Source of the DNA: Pseudomonas lini
Lineage (GTDB): Bacteria > Pseudomonadota > Gammaproteobacteria > Pseudomonadales > Pseudomonadaceae
NCBI RefSeq assembly: GCF_030812475.1
Contig: NZ_JAUSSR010000004.1
Coordinates: 357,758 to 421,757, forward strand
Direction of reading: 5' to 3'
Length of the DNA: 64,000 nucleotides
In this document: positions 37,708 through 48,932 of the stretch, one piece after another
Position numbering within the stretch: the stretch's first letter is position 1
Layout: each line of letters opens with the position of its first letter
Program-made: the position numbers and the translations under genes
Notes under the pieces: generated by a model
What the model saw: the letters and a program-made list of their open reading frames with translations, nothing else
What the model was told of the DNA's origin: nothing
Database searches by the model: none

Positions 37708-38619
37708 ATGGAACTGCGCGACCTCGTCTATTTTGAAACCATTGCCGCGCTGGGCCACCTGGGCAAGGCAGCGGAAAAACTCAACCGGAGTCAGCCGGCA
37801 CTGACCAAGAGCATTCAACGACTTGAAGAGTCATTGGGTGCCCGCCTGTTCGAACGCGATGGGCGACGGATCAAACTCACGCCCGTGGGCGAGCTGCTGA
37901 AAGTGCGCGGCACGCAGTTGCAGCAGAGCATCGCTGAAACCCGGCGCGAAGTTCGCGATTTTGCCAGCGGGGTCATGGGCAACATACGCCTGGGCTGCGC
38001 CGCATCCATGGCCGACAACCTGCTACCGCACCTGACCGGGGCATTGCTGTCCCGCGCACCGGAAGTCACCTTGAACCTGGTGATCGGCCAGGACGATTTT
38101 TTGCGCGAAGGGCTGTTATCCGGTCGATTGGACATGGTGATCTGCCCGCAGTACGAAGCGGACCCGCTGCTCGATACCCATGCCTTGTTCGATGATGAAG
38201 CGGTAGTGGTCGCCAGCCGGCACCATCCGCTGTTCAATGCCAGCTATCAGCTGCGCGACTTGTGCAAATACCGCTGGGTGCTGCCAGCGACCACCGTGGC
38301 CGCGCGGCGCTGGATAGACAATGCCTTTCAAGAACGAGACCTGCCCCTGCCCCGGGTACAGATCGAGACCACTTCAATTTCCCTGTTGCCGCGCCTGATC
38401 GGCGAGACCCACCTGCTGTGCTTCCTGGCCCGGGAAACCCTTGAAGACGTCAAAGGCGTGACGCACCTTCGAGAGGTGACGCTCAAGGAAACCACGATGA
38501 AACGCACCATCGTGGTGTTCGTTCGGATGGGCGCCTACCTGTCGCCGAGCGCGCAATTGCTGCTGGGCATCTTGAAAAATGAAGGGTCGCAGTTTATTAC
38601 GGGCGTGCAGGCTGTATAG
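37708..38619 (+). CDS. LysR-family transcriptional regulator
   Basis: The 303-residue protein starts MELRDLVYFETIAALGHLGKAAEKLNRSQPALTKSIQRLEESLGARLFERDGRRIKLTPVGE, the LysR winged helix. The C-terminal periplasmic-binding-type effector domain follows (GNIRLGCAASMADNLLPHLTGALLSRAPEVTLNLVIGQ). It is divergent from the AbrB permease gene, which it likely controls. Its 3' end overlaps the converging DUF4157 gene by 23 bases. Confidence 0.92.
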   Translation: MELRDLVYFETIAALGHLGKAAEKLNRSQPALTKSIQRLEESLGARLFERDGRRIKLTPVGELLKVRGTQLQQSIAETRREVRDFASGVMGNIRLGCAASMADNLLPHLTGALLSRAPEVTLNLVIGQDDFLREGLLSGRLDMVICPQYEADPLLDTHALFDDEAVVVASRHHPLFNASYQLRDLCKYRWVLPATTVAARRWIDNAFQERDLPLPRVQIETTSISLLPRLIGETHLLCFLARETLEDVKGVTHLREVTLKETTMKRTIVVFVRMGAYLSPSAQLLLGILKNEGSQFITGVQAV

Positions 38620-39199
38620 CGCCGCCCCAGCGTCTGACCTCAACCTGTATGGCATATGCCGGCGCCTCCACCGCATTGAAATCCTGGGTATAGCGCTGGG
38701 CAAATCCTTCCACACCCCATTCCTGATACTGCTGCACGTGCTTCAATTCGTGCGCCCAGAGCGCAATGTCCTGCTCCGCGCTTTGAGCGTCCCGGAAGAG
38801 AACAATGTCGATCAGCGTCACGGCACCGACGTCGGGGTTTTGCAGCATGGCCGTGGCGGCGCTGAATTGACCGTTGTCGCTGACTTTGTAGCGCGCGGCA
38901 TCGAGGACGCTGGGTTCGTACCAGCGCAGCAGTTGCTCGCGGATGTGCGGTGGAATGGGTTGGGTGCCGGCGCTGGCAGCTTCAGCGCGGGCTTGGGCCA
39001 GCCACAGCGTCAGGGCAGGTGCCGCGATCTGATAGATGCCATCAGGCATGCCGAGCAGGCCCATGGGGTCCGGCAGACAGATGCAGCTGTCCAGGCACAC
39101 TTGTTTCTCGCCAGGTGGGCAGGCGTTGGTCTGGGCTGGCGCTTCAAGCGTCAGGCACAGGCCAAACAGCGCCATCAGGCGAGCGGTGATGGGCGGCAT
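38597..39199 (-). CDS. DUF4157-type exported protein with HELKH motif
   Basis: The protein is 200 residues from MPPITARLMALFGLCLTLEAPAQ, a signal peptide. It contains a cysteine cluster (NACPPGEKQVCLDSCICLPDP) and IALWAHELKHVQQYQEWGVEGFAQRYTQD near residue 150. HELKH is a zincin-like HExxH, here HELKH, as seen in DUF4157 proteins. This domain is known in extracellular contractile injection systems and in stand-alone exported proteins. The zinc site is plausible but activity is unproven. GGAG lies 6 bases before the chosen ATG; a longer frame to 39304 lacks a signal. Confidence 0.8.
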   Translation of the reverse strand: MPPITARLMALFGLCLTLEAPAQTNACPPGEKQVCLDSCICLPDPMGLLGMPDGIYQIAAPALTLWLAQARAEAASAGTQPIPPHIREQLLRWYEPSVLDAARYKVSDNGQFSAATAMLQNPDVGAVTLIDIVLFRDAQSAEQDIALWAHELKHVQQYQEWGVEGFAQRYTQDFNAVEAPAYAIQVEVRRWGGAIQPARP

Positions 39200-39370
39200 T
39201 GGACGCTCCAGGGGCGGACGCAGCGCGAACGGTGGGTCGTCATTGGGCAACGATCGGCATAGCTTTAGCGTAGTCCGGAACCAGGCGCGCTCAAGATATC
39301 GCATGAAGGGTTATGGCCTTTTTGCGTCCAAGGTGCTGGAACGTTATAGCTCCAAAAACTGTACGCTCTT

Positions 39371-41161
<1,791 letters not shown>

Positions 41162-41376
41162 CTGATTTTCTCCAATACGTAAAGCTCCAATGTCCGCGAA
41201 GGACGTCGGATTCTGCAGGTGGGTACATAGGCTGATGGATCAGCGAGTGGTATGAGCCATGCCTGTGCTCACAGGCGAGGCTTGCCCTATTCTCCGGGAA
41301 TGCGTCATGCTTGATAATCTAATGAAAGCTTGTTGAAGTTATAAGCCCAGCTAATCAATTTACCCAGGCGGCCTCA

Positions 41377-42276
41377 ATGCCACGACATAATCTGAACGAC
41401 TTGCTGGCCTTTGTAACGGTCGCCAGGGAAGGCAGCTTTACCCGAGCGGCTGCCCACCTGGGAGTCACGCAGTCCGCGCTGAGCCAGACTGTTTCCGGGC
41501 TTGAAAAGCGGCTGAAGATTCGACTACTGACGCGCACCACTCGCAGCGTTTCACCGACCAGTGCGGGTGAACGCCTGATGCACGCCATTGGTCATCGTTT
41601 CGACGAGATCGAGTCCGAGCTGGACGCTTTGACCGAGCTTCGTGACAAGCCTGCCGGCACGGTGCGCATTACCTGCGGTGATTTTGTCCTGAAGACAATC
41701 CTGCTGCCGCGGCTCACGCCTTTGCTACTTGAATACCCCGATATCAAGGTTGAGTTTGATATCAACTATGGCTTCAGAGACATCGTTGCCGACCGCTTCG
41801 ATGCGGGCATCAGATTTGGCGACACCGTCGATAAAGATATGATCGCCGTTCCAATCGGTCCCGAAGTTCGGATGGCTGCAGCGGCAGCGCCAGTCTATTT
41901 CGCGCGCAACCCTGTGCCAAAGAAGCCGCAGGATCTTCTTGAACACAGTTGTATCGACATACGCTATCCAACCCTTGGCGGACTTGATGCCTGGGAATTC
42001 GAAAAGCGCGGTCGCAAGGTCAACGTGCGCGTCGCTGGCCAGGTCATTGTGAATACAAGCGCACACGTCCCGGCTGCGGCAGTCAACGGCTTGGGCATCG
42101 CCTATTTGCCGGAAGAAGAATTTGCCCCGCACATTGAGGATGGCCGCCTGGTACGGGTACTGGAAGACTGGTGCCCGTTGTTCTCGGGTTATCACCTGTA
42201 CTACCCAAGCCGTCGTTTGCCTACTCCGGCCTTTTCGCTTGTTCTGAAGGCTCTTCGAGGCGAGGCTTTTTTTTAA
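41377..42276 (+). CDS. LysR-family transcriptional regulator
   Basis: The 299-residue protein starts MPRHNLNDLLAFVTVAREGSFTRAAAHLGVTQSALSQTVSGLEKRLKIRLLTRTTRSVSPTSAGERL, a LysR helix-turn-helix. The effector domain (TVRITCGDFVLKTILLPRLTPLLLEYPDIKVEFDINYGFRDIVADRFDAGIRFG) belongs to the CrgA/AaeR-like group. The 215-base gap to the NepI-like exporter and the divergent layout make that exporter its probable target. Confidence 0.92.
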   Translation: MPRHNLNDLLAFVTVAREGSFTRAAAHLGVTQSALSQTVSGLEKRLKIRLLTRTTRSVSPTSAGERLMHAIGHRFDEIESELDALTELRDKPAGTVRITCGDFVLKTILLPRLTPLLLEYPDIKVEFDINYGFRDIVADRFDAGIRFGDTVDKDMIAVPIGPEVRMAAAAAPVYFARNPVPKKPQDLLEHSCIDIRYPTLGGLDAWEFEKRGRKVNVRVAGQVIVNTSAHVPAAAVNGLGIAYLPEEEFAPHIEDGRLVRVLEDWCPLFSGYHLYYPSRRLPTPAFSLVLKALRGEAFF

Positions 42277-42343
42277 CGCGGCGCACGGGTGGGCCCATGG
42301 GTGGGAGAGTTGCGTTGATTGTTCACAGCGGACCTGCGCATTG

Positions 42344-43294
42344 TCAGATATCACAGTCAGTTCGAGACCCACTGAGATCATCCCAATAGGGAGGCACGCC
42401 AATCGCACTGATGAAGTAGTCCCACACCACACGAACCTTCTGGGAGCGGAGTCGATTCTCGGGGGAAATCAAATGGATCTGGCTTGGCGTCTGCTCAACC
42501 GCCCCCTCCCAATCGGGCAAAAGCTGAATGAGCTGCTTGTTGACGAAGCTCTCTCGACTGAAGAGCCAGGAAGGAAAAAACACAATCCCCCGCCCCGCGA
42601 GCGCCGCCTGTACCAGTACCTGCGCATTGTTGCTTCTGAGCGGGCCATGCACCTCGATGATTTTCACCTTGTCGCTGGCGGGTTTGCGAAAATACCAGCG
42701 CTGCGCCCCGCCTGTTCCCTTGTAGACCAGGCACGCATGGTTCTGCAGATCCTCTGGCGAAGCGGGTTTCCCGTACTTCGCCAGGTACTCTGCGCTAGCA
42801 CATAGAACGTATTGCTGGTCGCAGATTTTGCGGCCAATCAATCCGGAATCCTCCAGGTGCCCCACCCGGAATATGATGTCTGCGCCCTCCTGAACCGGGT
42901 CGATAAAGGCATCGGTGACCGTCAGTTCAACCGTCAATTGCGGATACTTGTCATACAGACCATTCAACAGCTTCACGATATGCAGACTGCCGAACGCAAC
43001 CGGCGCGTTGATCCGCACAAGGCCACGAATCTCGCCCCCCTTGCCGGTGACTGCCTCATCGGCGGCATCCAGCAACTCCAACACTTCGCGGATCTGCACG
43101 TAATAGCGCTCGCCCGCATCCGTCAGCCTTACCGCGCGAGTATTGCGGTACAGGAGCTGATGGCCCACCTCCCGCTCCAACGCCGCGATGAAGCGTGAAA
43201 CGGAGGACGCAGGCACGCGAAAATGTCGCGCCGTCGCCGAGAAGCTGCCGGTCACGGCGACCATGGCAAAGTACCGGTGCGCTTTGAGGTGCAT
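42344..43294 (-). CDS. LysR-family transcriptional regulator
   Basis: The 316-residue protein starts MHLKAHRYFAMVAVTGSFSATARHFRVPASSVSRFIAALEREVGHQLLYRNTRAVRLTDAGERYYVQI, a LysR helix-turn-helix, followed by a CrgA-type effector domain (VRINAPVAFGSLHIVKLLNGLYDKYPQLTVELTVTDAFIDPVQEGADIIFRVGHL). It lies 151 bases downstream of the old yellow enzyme gene on the same strand, and may regulate it, although LysR targets are more often divergent. Confidence 0.92.
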   Translation of the reverse strand: MHLKAHRYFAMVAVTGSFSATARHFRVPASSVSRFIAALEREVGHQLLYRNTRAVRLTDAGERYYVQIREVLELLDAADEAVTGKGGEIRGLVRINAPVAFGSLHIVKLLNGLYDKYPQLTVELTVTDAFIDPVQEGADIIFRVGHLEDSGLIGRKICDQQYVLCASAEYLAKYGKPASPEDLQNHACLVYKGTGGAQRWYFRKPASDKVKIIEVHGPLRSNNAQVLVQAALAGRGIVFFPSWLFSRESFVNKQLIQLLPDWEGAVEQTPSQIHLISPENRLRSQKVRVVWDYFISAIGVPPYWDDLSGSRTDCDI

Positions 43295-43445
43295 AGGGGA
43301 AATCTCCAGCGGAAGGCGCAGTGGATCTGTACTAAAACAGAACGGCTGCTGATTGTCCTCTCGCGTCTATTTGCTTCAGGCATGAAAAAGCAGCCGCACC
43401 GAATACCGGTGGCGGCTGCCAAAACCTCAGGAAGGTTGCGACTGC

Positions 43446-44576
43446 TTACCCTCGATGGGGCGCGTAATCGACATAACCTTCGGCCCCGCCGCCGTAGAAG
43501 GTTTCGCGCTTGGCTTCGGTCAGAGGCCAGTCGTTCTGCAGGCGTGCCACCAGATCAGGGTTGCTGATGTAGGCGGTACCAAACGCGGCGAGGTCGATGA
43601 TGCCGTCATTCATCAGGTCTTGCGCACGTTGGCGCGACATGCCGCCAGCCAGGATGAGCGCCGTGTCAGGCAGTTTTGATTTGATGGTCGACAGCAAATT
43701 GATAAAGCTCGCTTTCGGGCCGCCACCGCCACCCTCGGTACCCGGGGCAGGAAATCCGGACTGATCCATGACATGCACATAGGCCAGTTGCCGAGCGCCA
43801 ATCTCTGTAGCAAGCGCGGTGTAGGTTTCATCGATCTGCTCATACAACGGCATATCGAACAGTTGACCATAGGGCGAAATACGGATGCCCACACGGCCCG
43901 CGCCAATCCGCGCAACCACGGCGTCGATGACTTCCAAGGTGAAGCGCAGACGATTTTCCAAACGATCGGCGCAGTACTGATCGGTTCGATCATTGACCAG
44001 CGGATTCATGAACTGCTCGAACAGATAGCCATTGGCACCATGAATTTCTACGCCATCAAAACCTGCCTCGAGCGCATTTTCGGCCGCCTGCGCGAACTCA
44101 CCGACGATCCGCGAAACCTCAGCCGTTGTCAGCTGGCGCGGCGCAGGTGGCGCTACCAACGCCGGCTTGCCGTCAGCGTCGTAGCCGAAAGCTGTCGCGC
44201 CAACCGCTTGCTTGGACGTGGCGCTCACCGGCAGTTTCCCGCCCTCCTGGATCGACGGATGCGACACACGACCCACGTGCCAGATTTGCGCAAACATCTT
44301 GCCCCCCACGGCATGCACCGAGTCGGTGGTGAGGCGCCATCCAGCGATCTGCTCGGGGGTGAAGATGCCGGGATTGAAGAGGTAGCCTTGACCTTCACGG
44401 GATATCGGCGTGCCCTCGCTGACGATCAAGCCTGCGGTGGCGCGTTGCGCGTAGTACAACGCCACTCGCTCATCGGCGGCGTCATCGGGTGCGCGAGAGC
44501 GGGTTAAAGGCGCCATGACGATACGATTTTTGAGCGTGGTGTCGCCCATGCGCAATGCTTCGAAGAGTGTCGACAT
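43446..44576 (-). CDS. Old yellow enzyme family alkene reductase
   Basis: The 376-residue flavoprotein begins MSTLFEALRMGDTTLKNRIVMAPLTRSRA. Active-site features of NemA/xenobiotic reductases are seen: GGKMFAQIWHVGRVSHPS, GFDGVEIHGANGYLFEQFMNPLVNDRTDQYC (substrate-binding His/Asn), and the FMN-phosphate region ALILAGGMSRQRAQDLMNDGIIDLAAFGTAYISNPDLVARLQNDWPL. It reduces activated C=C bonds of enones, maleimides or nitro compounds using NAD(P)H. An upstream ATG (METSMSTLF, 44588) is also possible. Flanked by LysR and AraC regulators. Confidence 0.93.
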   Translation of the reverse strand: MSTLFEALRMGDTTLKNRIVMAPLTRSRAPDDAADERVALYYAQRATAGLIVSEGTPISREGQGYLFNPGIFTPEQIAGWRLTTDSVHAVGGKMFAQIWHVGRVSHPSIQEGGKLPVSATSKQAVGATAFGYDADGKPALVAPPAPRQLTTAEVSRIVGEFAQAAENALEAGFDGVEIHGANGYLFEQFMNPLVNDRTDQYCADRLENRLRFTLEVIDAVVARIGAGRVGIRISPYGQLFDMPLYEQIDETYTALATEIGARQLAYVHVMDQSGFPAPGTEGGGGGPKASFINLLSTIKSKLPDTALILAGGMSRQRAQDLMNDGIIDLAAFGTAYISNPDLVARLQNDWPLTEAKRETFYGGGAEGYVDYAPHRG

Positions 44577-44805
44577 TGAAGTTTCCATAGTTGATCGAGT
44601 GGAAGGACGATCAGCCGAGCGACAGGTGAACAATGCAGGCTGTCTTGAACTTATGCCAAAAGTCTGAGGAGTTGCAGCAATGGATCGATGCTAACTTCGC
44701 ACTCGTTGCGCAACAATCCACTCAAATCGCAAATGACTTTTGCTTTTTTAGCAACGCGTGGGGCAGGACCTTGTGCCGTTGCCTGCGGTCACGCCAGTGC
44801 CTTTC

Positions 44806-45762
44806 TCACGTTGATTGCCTGCGCCAACCGCCGGGTGACATACCAAACTGGCGCTTGAACGCGCGACTGAACGCCGCTTCGGATTCGTAACCCACTGCAA
44901 AGCCGATTTGCGCCACATTACCGCGACCTTCGCGCAGGTGTTGAGCCGCCACGTGCATGCGCCAGAGGGTCAGGTATTGCATCGGTGGCTGCCCGACCAG
45001 GGCGGTGAATCGCTCCGCGAACACCGAGCGCGACATGCCCACTTCAAGCGCCAGGGCTTCTGCCGTCCAGCCCTCGGTTGGACGAGCATGGAGCAGCGCC
45101 AGCGCGCGCCCGATGTGCGGATCCCGCAAGCCCGCCAGCCACCCGCGCCGCTCAGCCGGGAGGCTTGCGACATACTGGCTGACGGCTTCGACGAACAGCA
45201 ATTCGGAAAGCTTGGCGATGACCGTTGTGGAGCCGACGCGCCCCGCCGCGATCTCACTGATTGCGAAACGGAATGAGCTTTCAATCCAGGCGCCCGAAGC
45301 CGTTGCGCGCACGTCCAGTTTCAATAAGGACGGCAGCGACGACAGTAACGGACTGAAGGGTATGTCAGAACCAAGGAATCCGCACAATAACTGCGTGGCC
45401 TCGCCGCCCCCGCCGTACTTGATTCGTGATATGCCGCCGACTTCCGGCCGTTGAATAACTTCGCGTCCCGGCATGGGCGCAAGGCTCAGGTCGCTGCCAA
45501 AGGAGTGAGCGTCATTGCGTGGAAGCAGAATGAGTTCGCCGGCCCGCACGTCGACGCTGGCACCACCGTCGATGCGTAATTGCATGTGCCCCGCGGTGAC
45601 AAAATGCGATGCGATGACCTGCCGGGGGGCGGCCAGGAACGGCTTGCAATCGTCCGCGGAAATTCTCCCGTTGATGCACCAGGGCGCAGTGAATTCGGCC
45701 TCGAGGAACACCCCTCCAGACAGCCGAATCACCCGCAACACATCAGAAAACGCATCCAACAC
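44806..45762 (-). CDS. AraC-family regulator with cupin sensor
   Basis: The 318-residue protein has an N-terminal cupin-6-type domain (VLRVIRLSGGVFLEAEFTAPWCINGRIS, HMQLRIDGGASVDVRAGELILLPRNDAHSFGS) and a C-terminal double helix-turn-helix (EGWTAEALALEVGMSRSVFAERFTALVGQPPMQYLTLWRMHVAAQHLREGRGNVAQIGFAVGYESEAAFSRAFKRQFGMSPGGWR). It is divergent from the diiron-protein operon at 45961, with 198 bases between, and is the likely activator of either that operon or the old yellow enzyme gene 229 bases downstream. Confidence 0.93.
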   Translation of the reverse strand: MLDAFSDVLRVIRLSGGVFLEAEFTAPWCINGRISADDCKPFLAAPRQVIASHFVTAGHMQLRIDGGASVDVRAGELILLPRNDAHSFGSDLSLAPMPGREVIQRPEVGGISRIKYGGGGEATQLLCGFLGSDIPFSPLLSSLPSLLKLDVRATASGAWIESSFRFAISEIAAGRVGSTTVIAKLSELLFVEAVSQYVASLPAERRGWLAGLRDPHIGRALALLHARPTEGWTAEALALEVGMSRSVFAERFTALVGQPPMQYLTLWRMHVAAQHLREGRGNVAQIGFAVGYESEAAFSRAFKRQFGMSPGGWRRQST

Positions 45763-45960
45763 CGGCCAGCCCTCCCTTGCGGAGTCTGGAGCATGTAATC
45801 AAGCGTATCGATCATTCTTCGCCTGGACCGCGAGGCCTAGATTAGCACCAACGCGGACTCGGTGATCGAGGCTCTCCCCGGAGTTTTCACCAACGGTCAC
45901 TGGAGTCGACGTCAACCTTAATGGCCCCTTCCAGCACGACCAGTGAAGCAGGAGATCGAT

Positions 45961-46914
45961 ATGAACAGCATCCTTACCGTACCCGGCTCAGATTCAGGCA
46001 ACGCCGCCCGTTACGCTCAAATCGTCAGATCATCGAAGAAAACGCAATGGCAGATCGATCGCGATTTGCTCCAGGACCGGCGTTTCGACTTCTCGCGCAA
46101 ATTCTTGCCCGACGGACTCTCGCGGATCGACGAACTGACCTTTCTCACCGCGGACGAGGCGCGCCTGCTCAGTCAGATTCAAGGCCGAACCTACGCCTAT
46201 ATGTTTGGCCTGGTCGAGCGTTTTATCAGTGCCAAAATGCTCGATCAAGGTCGGGCCCATGTATTCGACGACCAACTTGCACTCGAAGCGCTGGTGCACT
46301 TTTCCAATGACGAGATCAAGCACCAGGAGCTGTTCCGGCGCATAGAGGCGATGATGGGTGCGCAATTACCAGCGGGATATCGTCGAGTGGCCGATCCAAA
46401 CGATGTCGCGCGCGCGGTACTGGCGGCCAGCAGCTGGTCGGTGCTGGCGCTGACCTGTCATATCGAACTGTTTGTTCAAACGCACTACAAGCAAAGCATC
46501 GCCCCGCGCGAGGAGTTGTGCCCCCTGTTCAAGGATGTCTTCAAATTTCACTGGATGGATGAAAGCCGGCACGTCGTGCTGGATGAACTGGAGTGGAAAG
46601 CGGAGCATGCGAAACTCTCGCCAGCCGAGCACGACCAGGCCGTGAACGATCTGATTGCGCTGGTGGCGGCCGTCGACGCCATCCTGCAGGCACAATCGGC
46701 AGCCGATGCCGACTACTTCATTAGCAATGGGTCACGTCCGTTCAGTGTCGATGAGACAGCGCAAATCAAAGCCTCGGTGCTGAGCGCCTACCGCTGGCAA
46801 TACATTATTTCGGGCGTGCAGCATCCACACTTTGGCCGGCTGCTCACGGGCATGACGACCCCTGCGCAAATGTCCAGGATTCAGACCGCGCTGCGCCCCA
46901 TCATGAGTCAATGA
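45961..46914 (+). CDS. Ferritin-like diiron oxygenase (AurF-like)
   Basis: The 317-residue protein is all-helical with two paired diiron motifs: ALVHFSNDEIKHQELFRRIEAMM (ExxH, near residue 120) and FKFHWMDESRHVVLDELEWKAEHA (DExRH, near residue 200). A further acidic/His helix (LTCHIELFVQTHYKQS) lies between. This pattern matches the AurF-type p-aminobenzoate N-oxygenase fold. The substrate is unknown. The start is fixed by AGGAGATCGAT before ATG. MAPEG and porin-like genes follow on the same strand, suggesting an oxidative pathway for a hydrophobic compound. Confidence 0.72.
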   Translation: MNSILTVPGSDSGNAARYAQIVRSSKKTQWQIDRDLLQDRRFDFSRKFLPDGLSRIDELTFLTADEARLLSQIQGRTYAYMFGLVERFISAKMLDQGRAHVFDDQLALEALVHFSNDEIKHQELFRRIEAMMGAQLPAGYRRVADPNDVARAVLAASSWSVLALTCHIELFVQTHYKQSIAPREELCPLFKDVFKFHWMDESRHVVLDELEWKAEHAKLSPAEHDQAVNDLIALVAAVDAILQAQSAADADYFISNGSRPFSVDETAQIKASVLSAYRWQYIISGVQHPHFGRLLTGMTTPAQMSRIQTALRPIMSQ

Positions 46915-46994
46915 TCGACAGCGGCGACCGGCCCCGCGTCGGTCGCGCGACTGTGGCATGACGTGTTGAAAACGATTGATCGAGGATGGCGGCC

Positions 46995-47429
46995 ATGACG
47001 ATACCGATGTGGATGCTGCTTGGATTTACGAGCTGGACGTTGCTGCTGTTGATGGCAACCGTCGGGGTGTATCGCTGGGTCAGGATCCTGTTCTCGAAGG
47101 TGCCCATTGGCTCTTTCCGAAGCGATCAGCTCGAAGGCGAGGACTGGTATCGACGCGGGACCCGAGCACACGCGAACTGTGTGGAAAACCTGCCTGTCCT
47201 TGGTGCCATCGTGTTGGTGATTTCAGCCCTTGGGGTCGACGGCCCGGCAGTCAGCTTTTTGTCCATCATCGTCCTGGTCGCTCGCGTGTGCCAGTCTCTG
47301 GTTCACGTCTGCCATGTGCAAACCGATGCATTTGTGGCGGTTCGGTTTGGCTTCTATTGCGTGCAGTTGGTGTGTTTTCTCACACTCATTGTCATCGCCG
47401 CTTGTTACGGCGCGGGCAAGCTCGGATAG
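46995..47429 (+). CDS. MAPEG family membrane protein
   Basis: The 144-residue protein has four predicted membrane helices. The MAPEG-type block GSFRSDQLEGEDWYRRGTRAHANCVENLPVLGAIVLV near residue 50 includes the conserved RxxRAHxNxxENLP motif, which binds glutathione in eukaryotic members. Bacterial members are mostly unassigned. GAGG lies 9 bases before the second ATG, preferred over the ATG at 46986. It starts 80 bases after the diiron gene. Confidence 0.88.
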   Translation: MTIPMWMLLGFTSWTLLLLMATVGVYRWVRILFSKVPIGSFRSDQLEGEDWYRRGTRAHANCVENLPVLGAIVLVISALGVDGPAVSFLSIIVLVARVCQSLVHVCHVQTDAFVAVRFGFYCVQLVCFLTLIVIAACYGAGKLG

Positions 47430-47552
47430 CAGGATGAATCCAGGTCTGGCCCTGCAAATAAACTGTTCGCTCGGGCGCCCTGGCCAGATTTGATAATGCA
47501 GATGCGCTACTACACTAACGCTGGGGTCCTCACAGGAAGCGAGCGAATGTGA

Positions 47553-48479
47553 ATGAAACACCAACACTGCGTCGTCAGGTTTATTCGGTTCGCATCCGCT
47601 TCGCTCATCATGGGCGCCCCCGGTGCAGTCGCAGAGGATCTCGAACCCAGGTCCTACGCCAATACGCCGGTAGGTATCAACTTCCTGCTAGTGGGCTACA
47701 GCGATCTCGACGGCAGCGTGACGGTCAACCCGTCTATCCCGCTCGAGGATGCCAAGCTCAACATCAAGACTGTTGTGTTTGCCTTTGCCAGATCCCTGGA
47801 CGTCTGGGGCCGCTCCGGCAAGTTCGATATCGTCGTGCCCAAGGCAAGATTGACCGGCTCTGCCCTGCTTGCCGGTGAACCCAGGGAGCGTGAGGTTAGC
47901 GGGTTGATCGATCCCAGATTACGCTTCTCGGTCAACTTGTATGGCGCCCCGGCGATGTCCCTGGCGCAATTCCCCAGCTATCAACAGGATGTGATTATCG
48001 GCGCCAGCCTGGCGATCACGGCACCGCTTGGCCAATACGACGCCGGCAGGCTGGTCAACCTGGGCAACAATCGCTGGTCATTCAAGCCGGAACTCGGGAT
48101 TTCCAAGCGTCTGGGGCAAGTGACCCTGGAACTATCCGGCGCCGGCACCTTTTACACCGACAATGACGAATTACTTGGCGACCACGTATTGTCCCAGGAC
48201 CCGATTTACCAGGTACAGGCGCATCTTATCTATGCGTTCAGCAATGGCGTTTGGGCGTCGCTGGACACGACCTGGTTCGCTGGCGGGCGTACCTCGGTCG
48301 ATGGGGTCCGTAACGACGATTTTCAGGAAAACACACGCTACGGCGGCACCCTCACGCTACCGTTGAACCGGAACCATTCGCTAAAGCTGAATGCGAGTAA
48401 TGGCGGGCATAGCCGCACGGGCAGCGAATACGACGTCATTGGCATCGCGTGGCAGTATCGGTTTGGCGCAGGGCTTTGA
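47553..48479 (+). CDS. Phenol-degradation MetA-like outer-membrane protein
   Basis: The 308-residue protein has a signal peptide (VVRFIRFASASLIMGAPGAVAED). The mature sequence is an amphipathic beta-barrel type with NTPVGINFLLVGYSDLDGSV and the terminal GSEYDVIGIAWQYRFGAG. This matches the MetA-pathway phenol degradation protein family (PF13557), proposed to help hydrophobic aromatics cross the outer membrane. With the diiron oxygenase and MAPEG genes on the same strand it suggests uptake and oxidation of a hydrophobic substrate. Confidence 0.78.
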   Translation: MKHQHCVVRFIRFASASLIMGAPGAVAEDLEPRSYANTPVGINFLLVGYSDLDGSVTVNPSIPLEDAKLNIKTVVFAFARSLDVWGRSGKFDIVVPKARLTGSALLAGEPREREVSGLIDPRLRFSVNLYGAPAMSLAQFPSYQQDVIIGASLAITAPLGQYDAGRLVNLGNNRWSFKPELGISKRLGQVTLELSGAGTFYTDNDELLGDHVLSQDPIYQVQAHLIYAFSNGVWASLDTTWFAGGRTSVDGVRNDDFQENTRYGGTLTLPLNRNHSLKLNASNGGHSRTGSEYDVIGIAWQYRFGAGL

Positions 48480-48494
48480 AGCGCAGGATTTTCG

Positions 48495-48824
48495 CTACAT
48501 TCGGGGAAATTTTATTCCTGCCTGTTCCTTGACCCCTTTGCACACGATATACAGCAGCGGGCCTATGGACACGAAAATGAGCGTAATCAACAGGTACGGA
48601 AGCACACCTGACAACGAACCGCCTCTCGACCTGTTGTCGTTAACCATCCAGAGGCAAGCGAGCGTCGCCATCAAGTAGAGGTCGATGACGACTTGCGCGG
48701 TGTCAGGCCGGGACATTAACTCGAGACCAAAGGCGAAAAGCGACTGCTCTGCCATCAGCAGCGTCCAGCCGGTATAAAGCGAAAAAACAAATAACACGGG
48801 TAGTGCAATGTAGACGGCTCTCAT
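48495..48824 (-). CDS. DUF2834-like small membrane protein
   Basis: The 109-residue protein has three predicted membrane helices: VYIALPVLFVFSLYTGWTLLM, VVIDLYLMATLACLWMVNDNRSRGG and LPYLLITLIFVSIGPLLYIVCKG. The pattern of a D(L)-type second helix followed by a basic loop fits DUF2834, a family of unknown function. It is divergent from the XRE regulator at 48933. Confidence 0.7.
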   Translation of the reverse strand: MRAVYIALPVLFVFSLYTGWTLLMAEQSLFAFGLELMSRPDTAQVVIDLYLMATLACLWMVNDNRSRGGSLSGVLPYLLITLIFVSIGPLLYIVCKGVKEQAGIKFPRM

Positions 48825-48932
48825 GTCCTTCTCCTTGGTAGGTCGCGTCTACACAGTAGTGATAGTGTTGCTCGTCTCTCAATGACCTGACAGGTCATGG
48901 ACACTCTTCACATGGACAGTCAGAGTTGAATC

